Below, in pieces: positions 43,374 through 51,239 of a DNA stretch of 64,000 nucleotides (its first letter is position 1; each line of letters opens with the position of its first letter). The notes below the pieces were generated by a model, which worked only from the letters and a program-made list of their open reading frames with translations, did no database searches and was not told where the DNA came from. The stretch is from assembly GCA_002454815.1 (NCBI GenBank), contig DKJL01000018.1, forward strand, positions 1-64,000, written 5' to 3'. The DNA is from Flavobacteriales bacterium UBA6693 (GTDB lineage Bacteria > Bacteroidota > Bacteroidia > Flavobacteriales > Weeksellaceae). Both the position numbers and the translations under genes were made by a program.

Positions 43374-43985
43374 ATGATACCTAATTTTAAAGCACATCCG
43401 TGGCACGGAATTCCTGTTGGAGACGAGGCACCGAATGTGGTCAATGTATTTGTGGAAATTGTACCCAGTGATACAATAAAATATGAAATCGATAAACTGA
43501 GTGGTTATTTAAAAGTAGACCGCCCACAGCAGTTCTCTAATATTATCCCGGCTTTATACGGCTTTATTCCACGCACTTATTGCCACGACGAAGTTCTGCG
43601 TTTGGCGATCGAAAGCGGCGCTACCGATGTCAGTACGGGCGATCTGGATCCACTGGACATCTGTGTTTTAAGTTCACACAGTATTCACGCTGGTGGCATG
43701 CTGATGGAAGCGATTCCGATCGGTGGTTTTAAAATGATTGACAAAGGAGAAGCCGATGATAAAATTGTGGCTGTCATGAAAGGCGATCATGCTTTCGGGC
43801 ACTTCCGAGATATTTCTGAACTTCCGGAAGCGGAAGTGAAAAGGTTGATGCACTATTTCCTTACGTACAAAAATTTGCCGGATGAACCTGCAAAATGCAG
43901 AATTCAGGAAGTGTATGGCGCGGTACACGCAAAAGACGTTATTATTGCTTCACAGAAAGATTATTCCAATAAATTCGGCGGATAA
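43374..43985 (+). CDS. ppa: Soluble inorganic pyrophosphatase (family I-like)
   Basis: 203 residues. The acidic metal-binding block DLDPLDICVL (three Asp, typical of family I D-x-D-P-x-D) and the N-terminal YEIDKLSGYLKVDRP with a catalytic Lys are visible. It hydrolyses PPi to phosphate, pulling biosynthesis forward without storing energy. It sits directly before the membrane pyrophosphatase gene, an interesting pairing. It ends in a strong terminator with a UUCG loop, so it is not in the same transcript. Confidence 0.92.
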   Translation: MIPNFKAHPWHGIPVGDEAPNVVNVFVEIVPSDTIKYEIDKLSGYLKVDRPQQFSNIIPALYGFIPRTYCHDEVLRLAIESGATDVSTGDLDPLDICVLSSHSIHAGGMLMEAIPIGGFKMIDKGEADDKIVAVMKGDHAFGHFRDISELPEAEVKRLMHYFLTYKNLPDEPAKCRIQEVYGAVHAKDVIIASQKDYSNKFGG

Positions 43986-44008
43986 TTTTTATCTAAATAA
44001 TCCTACAG

Positions 44009-44038
44009 AAAGACAGATGTTCGCATTTGTCTTTTTTT
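44009..44038 (+). terminator. Rho-independent terminator after ppa
   Basis: AAAGACAGATG (44009-44019) pairs with CATTTGTCTTT (44024-44034) (one G-T pair) around a TTCG tetraloop, followed by T residues. Confidence 0.9.
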
Positions 44039-44139
44039 ATTTGCGGCAGCGGGTTGGCACTGAGAAAAAATGCGTATTTTCGGTAGGCTTTTGATTATGT
44101 AAAGTAAACACTTTAACCAATAACATTAAACATTAATCT

Positions 44140-46872
44140 ATGGAATTATTTATTTTGGTGCCAATTTTTGGCATTTTAGCTTTAATTTACACTTTTGTGC
44201 AAAGTGCCTGGGTCGAAAAACAAGACACCGGCAGCGACCGTATGCGTGAGATCAGTGGACACATTGCCGATGGCGCTATGGCTTTTCTGCGCGCGGAGTA
44301 CAAAATCATGTTGTACTTTGTAGTGATCGTTGCAATATTGCTCGCCATCATGGGCGCGTCTAACGAAGCTTCACACTGGACCATCGGAATTTCTTTCGTA
44401 TTGGGTGCCATTCTTTCAGCACTTGCTGGTTTTATCGGAATGCGCATTGCCACGAAGGCGAACGTCCGTACTGCCCAAGCGGCCAAAACTTCTTTATCAA
44501 AAGCATTAAAAGTTTCTTTCACTGGCGGTTCCGTAATGGGAATGGGCGTTGCAGGTTTGGCAGTGCTCGGGCTAGGTGCTTTATATTTAATTATTAAACA
44601 AATATTTGCGCCGGGTGCCGGAGTGGATTCTGTTGAGATGGAGCGAACCATCGAAATATTAACCGGCTTTTCCCTCGGTGCCGAATCAATCGCATTATTT
44701 GCGCGTGTGGGTGGAGGGATTTACACCAAAGCGGCAGATGTTGGCGCAGACCTTGTGGGCAAAGTAGAAGCGGGAATTCCGGAAGATGATCCTAGAAATC
44801 CTGCTACGATTGCCGACAACGTGGGTGATAATGTGGGGGACGTTGCCGGTATGGGCGCCGACTTATTCGGTTCCTATGTTGCCACTGTACTAGCGACGAT
44901 GGTGCTGGGCCGCGAAACTTTTTCCAACGATGCTTTTGGCGGATTCGCGCCGATTTTATTGCCAATGATGATTGCCGGAACGGGAATTATATACTCAATG
45001 ATCGGAACGCTCTTTGTAAAAATCGGAAACGATACAGAACTGGACACTGCTCCGGTGCAGAATGCACTGAATTTCGGAAACTGGGGAAGTATCACACTTA
45101 CCGCCATCTCTTCCTATTTCCTCGTCAACTACCTTTTGCCGGATACCATGACGCTCCGCGATTATGAATTTACCAAAATGGGCGTCTTCGGTGCCATCAT
45201 GGTCGGTCTCGTCGTAGGAACGCTGATGAGCGTGATTACAGAGTATTATACTGCCATGGGCAAAAGACCGGTGAAGAGTATCATCAAACAATCCTCAACA
45301 GGTCATGCCACCAATATTATCGGCGGTTTATCCGTAGGAATGGAATCTACGCTTCTGCCGATTCTCGTTCTGGCCGGCGGAATTTTCGGATCGTATTTGT
45401 GCGCCGGTCTATATGGTGTCGCGATCGCTGCGGCCGGGATGATGGCGACCACGGCGATGCAACTGGCGATCGACGCCTTTGGTCCTATCGCAGATAACGC
45501 TGGCGGTATCGCAGAAATGAGTGAGTTGCCAAAAGAAGTCCGGCAAAAAACCGATATCTTGGACGCTGTTGGAAACACGACGGCAGCCACAGGAAAAGGA
45601 TTTGCGATCGCTTCTGCTGCCTTGACGGCTTTAGCGCTTTTTGCAGCCTTTGTTGGCATCGCCGGGATCGATGGAATTGATATTTACCGAGCGGATGTCC
45701 TGGCAGGATTATTTGTAGGTGGAATGATTCCTTTTATATTTTCTTCCTTGGCGATAACGGCCGTCGGCCAGGCTGCAATGGCCATGGTAGAGGAAGTGCG
45801 TCGACAGTTCAGGGAAATCCCGGGAATTTTGGAGGGAAAAGCTACACCGGAATATGAAAAATGCGTTGCAATTTCGACAGATGCTTCTATTAGAAAAATG
45901 CTACTTCCCGGTGCTATTGCGCTGGTTTCTCCGTTATTGGTCGGGTTCATATTTGGTCCTGAAGTATTGGGAGGTTTCCTCGCCGGTGCCACTGTATCGG
46001 GCGTACTGATGGGAATGTTTCAAAATAACGCCGGTGGTGCTTGGGACAATGCAAAAAAATCATTCGAGCAGGGCGTTGACATTAACGGAGAAACTTACTA
46101 CAAAGGCTCCGAGCCGCACAAAGCTTCCGTGACCGGTGATACCGTGGGTGATCCGTTTAAAGATACCTCAGGGCCGTCGATGAACATTTTAATTAAATTA
46201 ATGTCAATCGTTTCTTTGGTGATTGCTCCGACACTGGCGATAATGCACAAAGATCAGATTGAGCAGAACCGCGCTGCCAAACTTCAGGTACTGCAGAAAT
46301 ATTCCGGGCTGGCGGTAAATCCTGTTTCCACCGGAAACAGCAGCGGACCAGTCGCTGTACTGGCGCCCCGCGGCGGGATGAATGAGGAAGGAGATTATAT
46401 TTACGACACGGGAGCTCAGCGTACCATCGCGCTTGGCGACAAGGCAATTGTGGTCGGTGAAAATAGTCAGCTTTTTCATCTGTATAATGGCATCATCGCA
46501 AAAGAGCAATCACTTCTTAATGAAGATGCCTGGTACACTTTAGAAAATGTGAATTTTCTGCCTGGCAGCAGCGATCTCCGTGCCGGAACGGAACAGACGC
46601 TGCACAATTTAGCCGAAATGATGACTGCGTATCCGACCATGCGTATAAAAATTGGTGGCTACACGGATAGTTCGGGCAGTGAAGAAACGAACAGAACTTT
46701 ATCTAACCTCCGTGCCCAGGCCGTAAAACTACATTTGCTGGAGATGGGAATTGATGCCGACCGCATCGAAGCCGAAGGTTACGGATCTCAATTTCCGATT
46801 TGTCCTGAGGGTGACACCGACGAATGTAATGCGCAAAACCGACGAATCGACGTGCGCGTTTTAAGTCTGTAA
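44140..46872 (+). CDS. hppA: Membrane ion-pumping pyrophosphatase fused to an OmpA-like domain
   Basis: 910 residues, against roughly 650-770 for the usual enzyme. Residues 1 to about 700 form the 16-helix pump, with the substrate block VGADLVGKVEAGIPEDDPRNPATIADNVGDNVGD (split across 202-234). GNTTAATGKG (A482 or neighbour, G485) is the potassium-dependent signature. E182 in helix 5 (GAES) accompanies Gly/Ala at the usual gate-Glu sites (G244, A248). After a linker, residues about 795-910 form an OmpA/Pal-like domain (GGYTDSSGSEETNRTLSNLRAQA ... NRRIDV). The pump's C-terminus is periplasmic in known structures, so the domain could grip peptidoglycan. It conserves PPi energy as an ion gradient. 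Confidence 0.9.
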   Translation: MELFILVPIFGILALIYTFVQSAWVEKQDTGSDRMREISGHIADGAMAFLRAEYKIMLYFVVIVAILLAIMGASNEASHWTIGISFVLGAILSALAGFIGMRIATKANVRTAQAAKTSLSKALKVSFTGGSVMGMGVAGLAVLGLGALYLIIKQIFAPGAGVDSVEMERTIEILTGFSLGAESIALFARVGGGIYTKAADVGADLVGKVEAGIPEDDPRNPATIADNVGDNVGDVAGMGADLFGSYVATVLATMVLGRETFSNDAFGGFAPILLPMMIAGTGIIYSMIGTLFVKIGNDTELDTAPVQNALNFGNWGSITLTAISSYFLVNYLLPDTMTLRDYEFTKMGVFGAIMVGLVVGTLMSVITEYYTAMGKRPVKSIIKQSSTGHATNIIGGLSVGMESTLLPILVLAGGIFGSYLCAGLYGVAIAAAGMMATTAMQLAIDAFGPIADNAGGIAEMSELPKEVRQKTDILDAVGNTTAATGKGFAIASAALTALALFAAFVGIAGIDGIDIYRADVLAGLFVGGMIPFIFSSLAITAVGQAAMAMVEEVRRQFREIPGILEGKATPEYEKCVAISTDASIRKMLLPGAIALVSPLLVGFIFGPEVLGGFLAGATVSGVLMGMFQNNAGGAWDNAKKSFEQGVDINGETYYKGSEPHKASVTGDTVGDPFKDTSGPSMNILIKLMSIVSLVIAPTLAIMHKDQIEQNRAAKLQVLQKYSGLAVNPVSTGNSSGPVAVLAPRGGMNEEGDYIYDTGAQRTIALGDKAIVVGENSQLFHLYNGIIAKEQSLLNEDAWYTLENVNFLPGSSDLRAGTEQTLHNLAEMMTAYPTMRIKIGGYTDSSGSEETNRTLSNLRAQAVKLHLLEMGIDADRIEAEGYGSQFPICPEGDTDECNAQNRRIDVRVLSL

Positions 46873-46893
46873 GTCAGAAAAATTAACTATTAA

Positions 46894-46930
46894 AAAACCG
46901 CCGTATGTCACAGTACGGCGGTTTTGTTTT
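46894..46930. terminator. Bidirectional terminator between hppA and corA
   Basis: AAAACCGCCGTA (46894-46905) pairs with TACGGCGGTTTT (46914-46925) around an 8-nt loop, with T residues after it on the plus strand and on the minus strand too. Confidence 0.9.
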
Positions 46931-47833
46931 TTACCACTTCTTTTTTCGGACGTACAGAAAAGTGACAACCACGATCAAAAGCATCGCTGCCAGTGTGTAA
47001 TAGTAACCATACTGGATGTTGAGTTCCGGCATAAAAACGAAATTCATCCCATAAACACCGGCAATAAAAGTTATCGGGAAAAAATACATTGAATAAATAG
47101 CGAGCATCTTCATCACCTGATTCGCCTTTTGGTCGCTCATTGCTAAAAACATCGAAATGAGATTGGTAATTTGCGCCGTAAGATGTTCGAAATCATTGAT
47201 GACATCTTTTTGTTTGTCCTTAAGGTCCGTTACCGACGAGTCGTCCAGCTCCAGCAATTTAAACTTATCGACCCATGCTGCGGTTATACTGAGAATTCGC
47301 GCATTCAAGCCTGCTTTTCTTTTTAAACGGTAAAGGCGGCGGATGTGAGTCGACTCACTGCTGTTGCGCAGAAAAATTTCGCTTTCTATTGTATCCATCA
47401 GATCGAGTAGATTAGTCGCTTCATCATCAAAAGATTTTAATACTTTCAACGCAAGGTTTAGCGCCATCTCATCGCGTGTGATTTCTGCGTTTTCTTTAAG
47501 TTTTACTTCATTCTTTAATTCGAAAATACTTTTATTATTTAGCCGGTGGATGGTGATAATGATACCGTCCAGCAGGAAAATTCCCAACTTTGTCGACACG
47601 TCGCTGATGGTATTTAAATTAACCCGTTCCGACTCTGTATTTTCGCGCAGCAGAAAGAAGTTTACGGCGTCGTCCTGCTCAAATTTCGGTAGGTGATTGG
47701 TATCTACTGTATCCTCCAGCATCAACGGATTAATGCCGTATTTTGCATGCAGAAAATTAAGATCTTCACTGTTGGGGCGCTGCACATCAACCCATTCGCA
47801 GTGCTGATTTTTGAATAAAACTTCTATTGCCAT
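46931..47833 (-). CDS. corA: CorA-family magnesium/cobalt transporter
   Basis: 300 residues from the ATG at 47833; an in-frame codon at 47887 lies in the fabH promoter region. The large N-terminal cytoplasmic funnel (to about residue 240) includes long charged helices. Two C-terminal membrane helices hold the selectivity motif YGMN, with GMN intact, and end in the basic VRKKKW. It forms a pentameric Mg2+ (or Co2+) influx channel. The gene is convergent with hppA and divergent from fabH. Confidence 0.93.
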   Translation of the reverse strand: MAIEVLFKNQHCEWVDVQRPNSEDLNFLHAKYGINPLMLEDTVDTNHLPKFEQDDAVNFFLLRENTESERVNLNTISDVSTKLGIFLLDGIIITIHRLNNKSIFELKNEVKLKENAEITRDEMALNLALKVLKSFDDEATNLLDLMDTIESEIFLRNSSESTHIRRLYRLKRKAGLNARILSITAAWVDKFKLLELDDSSVTDLKDKQKDVINDFEHLTAQITNLISMFLAMSDQKANQVMKMLAIYSMYFFPITFIAGVYGMNFVFMPELNIQYGYYYTLAAMLLIVVVTFLYVRKKKW

Positions 47834-47893
47834 TTGGCAAATGTAGGCTAAATTTGAAATCGTTGGCAAAATACAGTCCTCGCTCAAATTCTC

Positions 47894-47901
47894 TATATTT
47901 G
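47894..47901 (+). promoter_or_regulatory. Candidate -7 box of fabH
   Basis: TATATTTG matches TAnnTTTG, 15 nt before the ATG at 47917. It supports that start and argues against an upstream in-frame start at 47827, which would be before the promoter. Confidence 0.5.
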
Positions 47902-47916
47902 TTTAAATTTATTCTT

Positions 47917-48939
47917 ATGATAAAAAGCCGCATTACAGGAATAGGGCATTACGTCCCAGAAAATATAGTTACCAATGACGATCTGGCGAAATTGATGACC
48001 ACCAATGATGAATGGATCACCGAACGGACGGGCATCAAAGAACGGCATCACCGCAAAAACAGGAATGACTCGGAAGAAACCACCGCTTTTCTGGGTTTTA
48101 AAGCAGCCCAATCCGCACTCAAAAACGCAGGTTTAGAAGCGAAAGATCTGGATTATATCGTATTTGCCACACTTTCACCGGATTATTATTTTCCAGGTTG
48201 TGGTGTGCTTTTGCAGGAAATGCTGGGTTGTGATAGCATCGGCGCGCTGGATGTCCGCAATCAGTGTTCTGGTTTTGTCTATGCGATGAGCGTGGCAAAC
48301 GCTTTTATTAAAGCCGGACAATACAAAAACATTTTGGTCGTCGGTGCCGAAATTCATTCTTTTGGCCTTGATTTTTCTGATGCCGGCCGGGGAGTTTCCG
48401 TTATTTTCGGCGACGGCGCGGGTGCAGTAATACTTTCTGCACATAACGATGACAATTCCGGCGATATTTTGGCGACCAATATGCATTCGGAAGGAAAGCA
48501 TGCCGAGGAACTTTGCACCAAGTTCCCAGGCTCCAAGTTTGGCTGGAGCGACAGGCTGCGCGATGAACCGGAAGCGGTGACCGACGCAGAAATTTATCCG
48601 GTGATGAATGGTAATTTCGTGTTCAAACACGCGGTGACAAGATTTCCTGAAACGATGACAGAAGCCTTGAAAGATGCCGGGAAATCCGTCGAAGATCTTG
48701 ATATGTTTATCCCGCATCAGGCAAATCTGCGCATCGCTCAGTTTGTGCAGCAGCGTTTTGGCCTGCCGGATGAAAAAGTTTATAACAATATTCAGCGTTT
48801 TGGCAATACCACTGCGGCATCGATTCCGATCGCACTTAGCGAGGCCATTGCTGAAGGTAAAATAAAGCGCGGTGATCTGGTATTAGTGTCCGCGTTCGGA
48901 AGCGGCTTTACCTGGGGCTCCGTTTTATTCGAGTATTAA
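47917..48939 (+). CDS. fabH: 3-oxoacyl-ACP synthase III
   Basis: 340 residues from the ATG at 47917. The thiolase fold has the nucleophile Cys in RNQCSGFVYAMSVAN, the His in IPHQANLRIAQF and the Asn in RFGNTTAASIP, the complete FabH triad. The opening SRITGIGHYVPENIVTNDDLA and WITERTGIKERH are typical. It condenses acetyl-CoA-type (or branched) primers with malonyl-ACP to start fatty acid synthesis. Monocistronic; not in a fab cluster, as is common in flavobacteria with several KAS III paralogues. Confidence 0.9.
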   Translation: MIKSRITGIGHYVPENIVTNDDLAKLMTTNDEWITERTGIKERHHRKNRNDSEETTAFLGFKAAQSALKNAGLEAKDLDYIVFATLSPDYYFPGCGVLLQEMLGCDSIGALDVRNQCSGFVYAMSVANAFIKAGQYKNILVVGAEIHSFGLDFSDAGRGVSVIFGDGAGAVILSAHNDDNSGDILATNMHSEGKHAEELCTKFPGSKFGWSDRLRDEPEAVTDAEIYPVMNGNFVFKHAVTRFPETMTEALKDAGKSVEDLDMFIPHQANLRIAQFVQQRFGLPDEKVYNNIQRFGNTTAASIPIALSEAIAEGKIKRGDLVLVSAFGSGFTWGSVLFEY

Positions 48940-48966
48940 ACAACCGAAGATAATAGAAATTTAAAG

Positions 48967-49006
48967 AAAGAAACCGTCACTTGCTATTGAGACGGTTTCT
49001 TTTTTT
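48967..49006. terminator. Terminator after fabH
   Basis: AAAGAAACCGTC (48967-48978) pairs with GACGGTTTCTTT (48991-49002) around a 12-nt loop, ending in T residues. It overlaps the stop codon of the convergent small lipoprotein gene by a couple of bases. Confidence 0.88.
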
Positions 49007-49187
49007 ATTGAACTGTTAGGGAGTCGAGATTGACATCATCGTCGTACAGAGCAGCAGAATCTACGCCCGCGTTCCTTTTATGTTCTACGCTGTGTTCGCC
49101 TTTGAACTCCTCGCGTTGTTCTTCTTTTTGTGCGCAGCTCGCTAATGTAATCGTAGCCAAAACTGCCAAAGCAAATAATTTTTTCAT
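49005..49187 (-). CDS. Small lipoprotein, function unknown
   Basis: 60 residues. A lipoprotein signal (LFALAVLATITLASCAQ) is followed by a short, strongly acidic mature part (EEQREEFKGEHSVEHKRNAG, ending DDDVNLDSLTVQ). It is short, but the signal peptide and lipobox make it a real gene; such small lipoproteins are common in Chryseobacterium relatives. Its stop codon sits inside the fabH terminator. Role unknown. Confidence 0.72.
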   Translation of the reverse strand: MKKLFALAVLATITLASCAQKEEQREEFKGEHSVEHKRNAGVDSAALYDDDVNLDSLTVQ

Positions 49188-49299
49188 GTGAGTTTATTTA
49201 ATTATGATTTTAGCTATCAAACTTTATGCAAACGGACGGTGCACTCATTTAAATATTAAACGCATCCAGAAAATCTGCTGAGATTAAACTTAAATTTAA

Positions 49300-50142
49300 T
49301 TATTGGAAAACCTGCAATTCTGCACCATCAAAACTGGCGAAAACCATTGTTGGATGGGACTCTTGATGGAATAATTTACCTGATCTGTCAATTCCAACAG
49401 CGCCGGCAAAACCATCAATTTTTGTAAGTTCCTCAAAAGTTTTATTAAACGCTTGTTCTATAGACATCCCGTCAGTAACGCGTGTTACAATTTTAGCAGC
49501 GGTCGCGTTGCTTACAATATCTTCGCCCACGCCTGTGCAGCTGATTCCACAGAATTCGTTGGCATAATTTCCGGCCACCGTGGCCGAATCGGAAATACGT
49601 CCTTTTAATTCAAACCCTTTTCCGCCCGTCGAAGTAGCCGCTGCGATATTGCCGGAACCGTCGAGCGCCACACATCCTACAGTCCCGCTCCCGTTGCCTT
49701 TTCGTTTTTCCTCAAATTCCTGCCGACGCTGAGGAGTTTCCGGATTATATTCTTCTATTTTATTTTGCGTGGCGTATTCTTTTGCACCGCCATCACCCAA
49801 AACGCGGTCTTCTTCTTTCTTTAAAAGTTGTGCAAGAACAATGGGATGCCGCACATTTTCCACGTTAATGACACCGGAAAACTTCTGTGTTTCGCCATTC
49901 ATCAGCGCGGCAGTCATCCTTATTCTTCCGTCGCTTTGAATCTGTGAGCCGGTACCGGCATTGAAAAGTGGGTCGTCTTCCAATAGTTTAACGGTGAAGA
50001 CCACGGTATCTTCAGCGCTGTGATTTTGAAGGTACTCAAAGCCGTTTCTTGCAATCTGCTCCAGACTGTTTTGCTTGGCGATTTTTACTTCGTGAGTTTG
50101 GTCACTTTCCGAAAAAAAGCCACCGTGTAGTATGATTTTCAT
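49300..50142 (-). CDS. Isoaspartyl peptidase/plant-type L-asparaginase
   Basis: 280 residues. An Ntn hydrolase of the plant asparaginase type: the autocleavage site and nucleophile is T154 in GSGTVGCVAL. Substrate-binding GGKGFELKGRISDSATVAG and the GNYANEFCGISCTGVGEDI loop are conserved. It splits beta-aspartyl dipeptides such as beta-Asp-Arg, the final product of cyanophycinase, which lies 20 bp upstream. The N-terminal part carries NAGTGSQIQSDG. No signal peptide. It should finish cyanophycin degradation, releasing Asp and Arg. Confidence 0.9.
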   Translation of the reverse strand: MKIILHGGFFSESDQTHEVKIAKQNSLEQIARNGFEYLQNHSAEDTVVFTVKLLEDDPLFNAGTGSQIQSDGRIRMTAALMNGETQKFSGVINVENVRHPIVLAQLLKKEEDRVLGDGGAKEYATQNKIEEYNPETPQRRQEFEEKRKGNGSGTVGCVALDGSGNIAAATSTGGKGFELKGRISDSATVAGNYANEFCGISCTGVGEDIVSNATAAKIVTRVTDGMSIEQAFNKTFEELTKIDGFAGAVGIDRSGKLFHQESHPTMVFASFDGAELQVFQ

Positions 50143-50162
50143 TTTTTTTATAGTTTAATTGT

Positions 50163-51047
50163 CTAGTCGGAAGGCACCGCGCTATACTGCGAATTAACGA
50201 TAGTTAAATCTTTACTTTTCAGGTCGAAATAATCATTTTGCGATAAAACATGAACAATTAAATTATCAATTGATATGGGCATTCCGATCGAAATGTTGGT
50301 AAGATTGGTATCTTTAATGAAGCGGCCATCTACAAGGATTACCAGGCCGGAACCAATTGCGGTCATCGTATCTTTGTAAATGTAAAGGCCGGTATCTTCA
50401 CCGAGTCCGATGCCCAGCGTTCTGGGGTTATTTACCACCGCCTGAAAAAGTCTCCCGATACGCCCGCGCTGTACGAAATGAGTATCAACAATTACATTTT
50501 CTATAAATCCAAGACCTTGAGTGGTTTTAATTTCTCCTTTCAGCAAAGCTTCACCGCTGGAACCTTGGTAGATCATATTTTCTGACGCCGCGGCGGCACC
50601 GGCGGACGTGCCCGCGTAGATGAAATCCTCTTTCAGATATTTCATTAGAATAATATCGTGGAAACGGCTGCCGCCGAGAATGGAGGTAAGACGTAGCTGG
50701 TCGCCTCCCGTAAACATGACCACATCTGCTGCCGTAGCACGGGCAGTAACGGCATCGCTGTTCGCCTGTTCACGGTTTGTAATATCTAAAATACTGACAT
50801 TTCTTGCGCCCAGAAATTCGAAAGCACTTTTATATTCCGGTCCCACGATTTGCGGGATCTGGGAAGCCGTCGTGATAATTTCAATAACGGAATCTTCCTT
50901 TAATCTGGATTCATTAATGATTTTGCGTAGAATGCCACGTTCGAAAAAATTTAGGTTCTTCTCTACATTTTGATCGTAATCGGTCTCTGAAAAGGAGCCT
51001 CTGTTGACCGCTCCGCCGATAATCATTAATTTTCCAACTGCTTCCAT
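50163..51047 (-). CDS. cphB: Cyanophycinase
   Basis: 294 residues, S51-type serine peptidase. The nucleophile Ser lies in AGTSAGAAAAS, with a conserved GGDQLRLTSILGG substrate loop, and IGLGEDTGLYIYKD contributes the rest of the active site. It cleaves multi-L-arginyl-poly-aspartate to beta-Asp-Arg dipeptides. The gene is between the dipeptide peptidase gene (20 bp downstream) and the divergent cphA. A TAAATTTG box at 51053-51060 ends just 6 nt before the ATG, suggesting a leaderless transcript. Confidence 0.92.
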   Translation of the reverse strand: MEAVGKLMIIGGAVNRGSFSETDYDQNVEKNLNFFERGILRKIINESRLKEDSVIEIITTASQIPQIVGPEYKSAFEFLGARNVSILDITNREQANSDAVTARATAADVVMFTGGDQLRLTSILGGSRFHDIILMKYLKEDFIYAGTSAGAAAASENMIYQGSSGEALLKGEIKTTQGLGFIENVIVDTHFVQRGRIGRLFQAVVNNPRTLGIGLGEDTGLYIYKDTMTAIGSGLVILVDGRFIKDTNLTNISIGMPISIDNLIVHVLSQNDYFDLKSKDLTIVNSQYSAVPSD

Positions 51048-51052
51048 ATTTG

Positions 51053-51060
51053 CAAATTTA
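51053..51060 (-). promoter_or_regulatory. Candidate -7 box of cyanophycinase
   Basis: TAAATTTG on the minus strand matches TAnnTTTG and ends 5 nt before the ATG at 51047, so transcription would start at or beside the start codon. No TTTG at the -33 spacing. Confidence 0.45.
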
Positions 51061-51189
51061 TAAAAAATATACCACGAGACAGATCAATTAAGAGGCCGTT
51101 TTCGGAGAATGGACTCTCATTTGATAGCGTATTTCGCGCGCAATAGCGTGATATCAGCGTTTTTTTTTACAACTATTGCCCTTTTCTGT

Positions 51190-51197
51190 TATCTTTG
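51190..51197 (+). promoter_or_regulatory. Candidate -7 box of cphA
   Basis: TATCTTTG matches TAnnTTTG; T-rich sequence about 22 nt upstream may act as the -33 part. The leader to the ATG at 51240 would be about 36 nt. Confidence 0.5.
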
Positions 51198-51239
51198 ATA
51201 AAATGAATAAAACGCATTATATAAATAGAGTACTTACGT

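Noticed and set aside
45303..45992. Long minus-strand frames inside the pyrophosphatase gene
   Set aside because: They mirror the alanine/glycine-rich helices of the real gene on the other strand; typical antisense artefacts.
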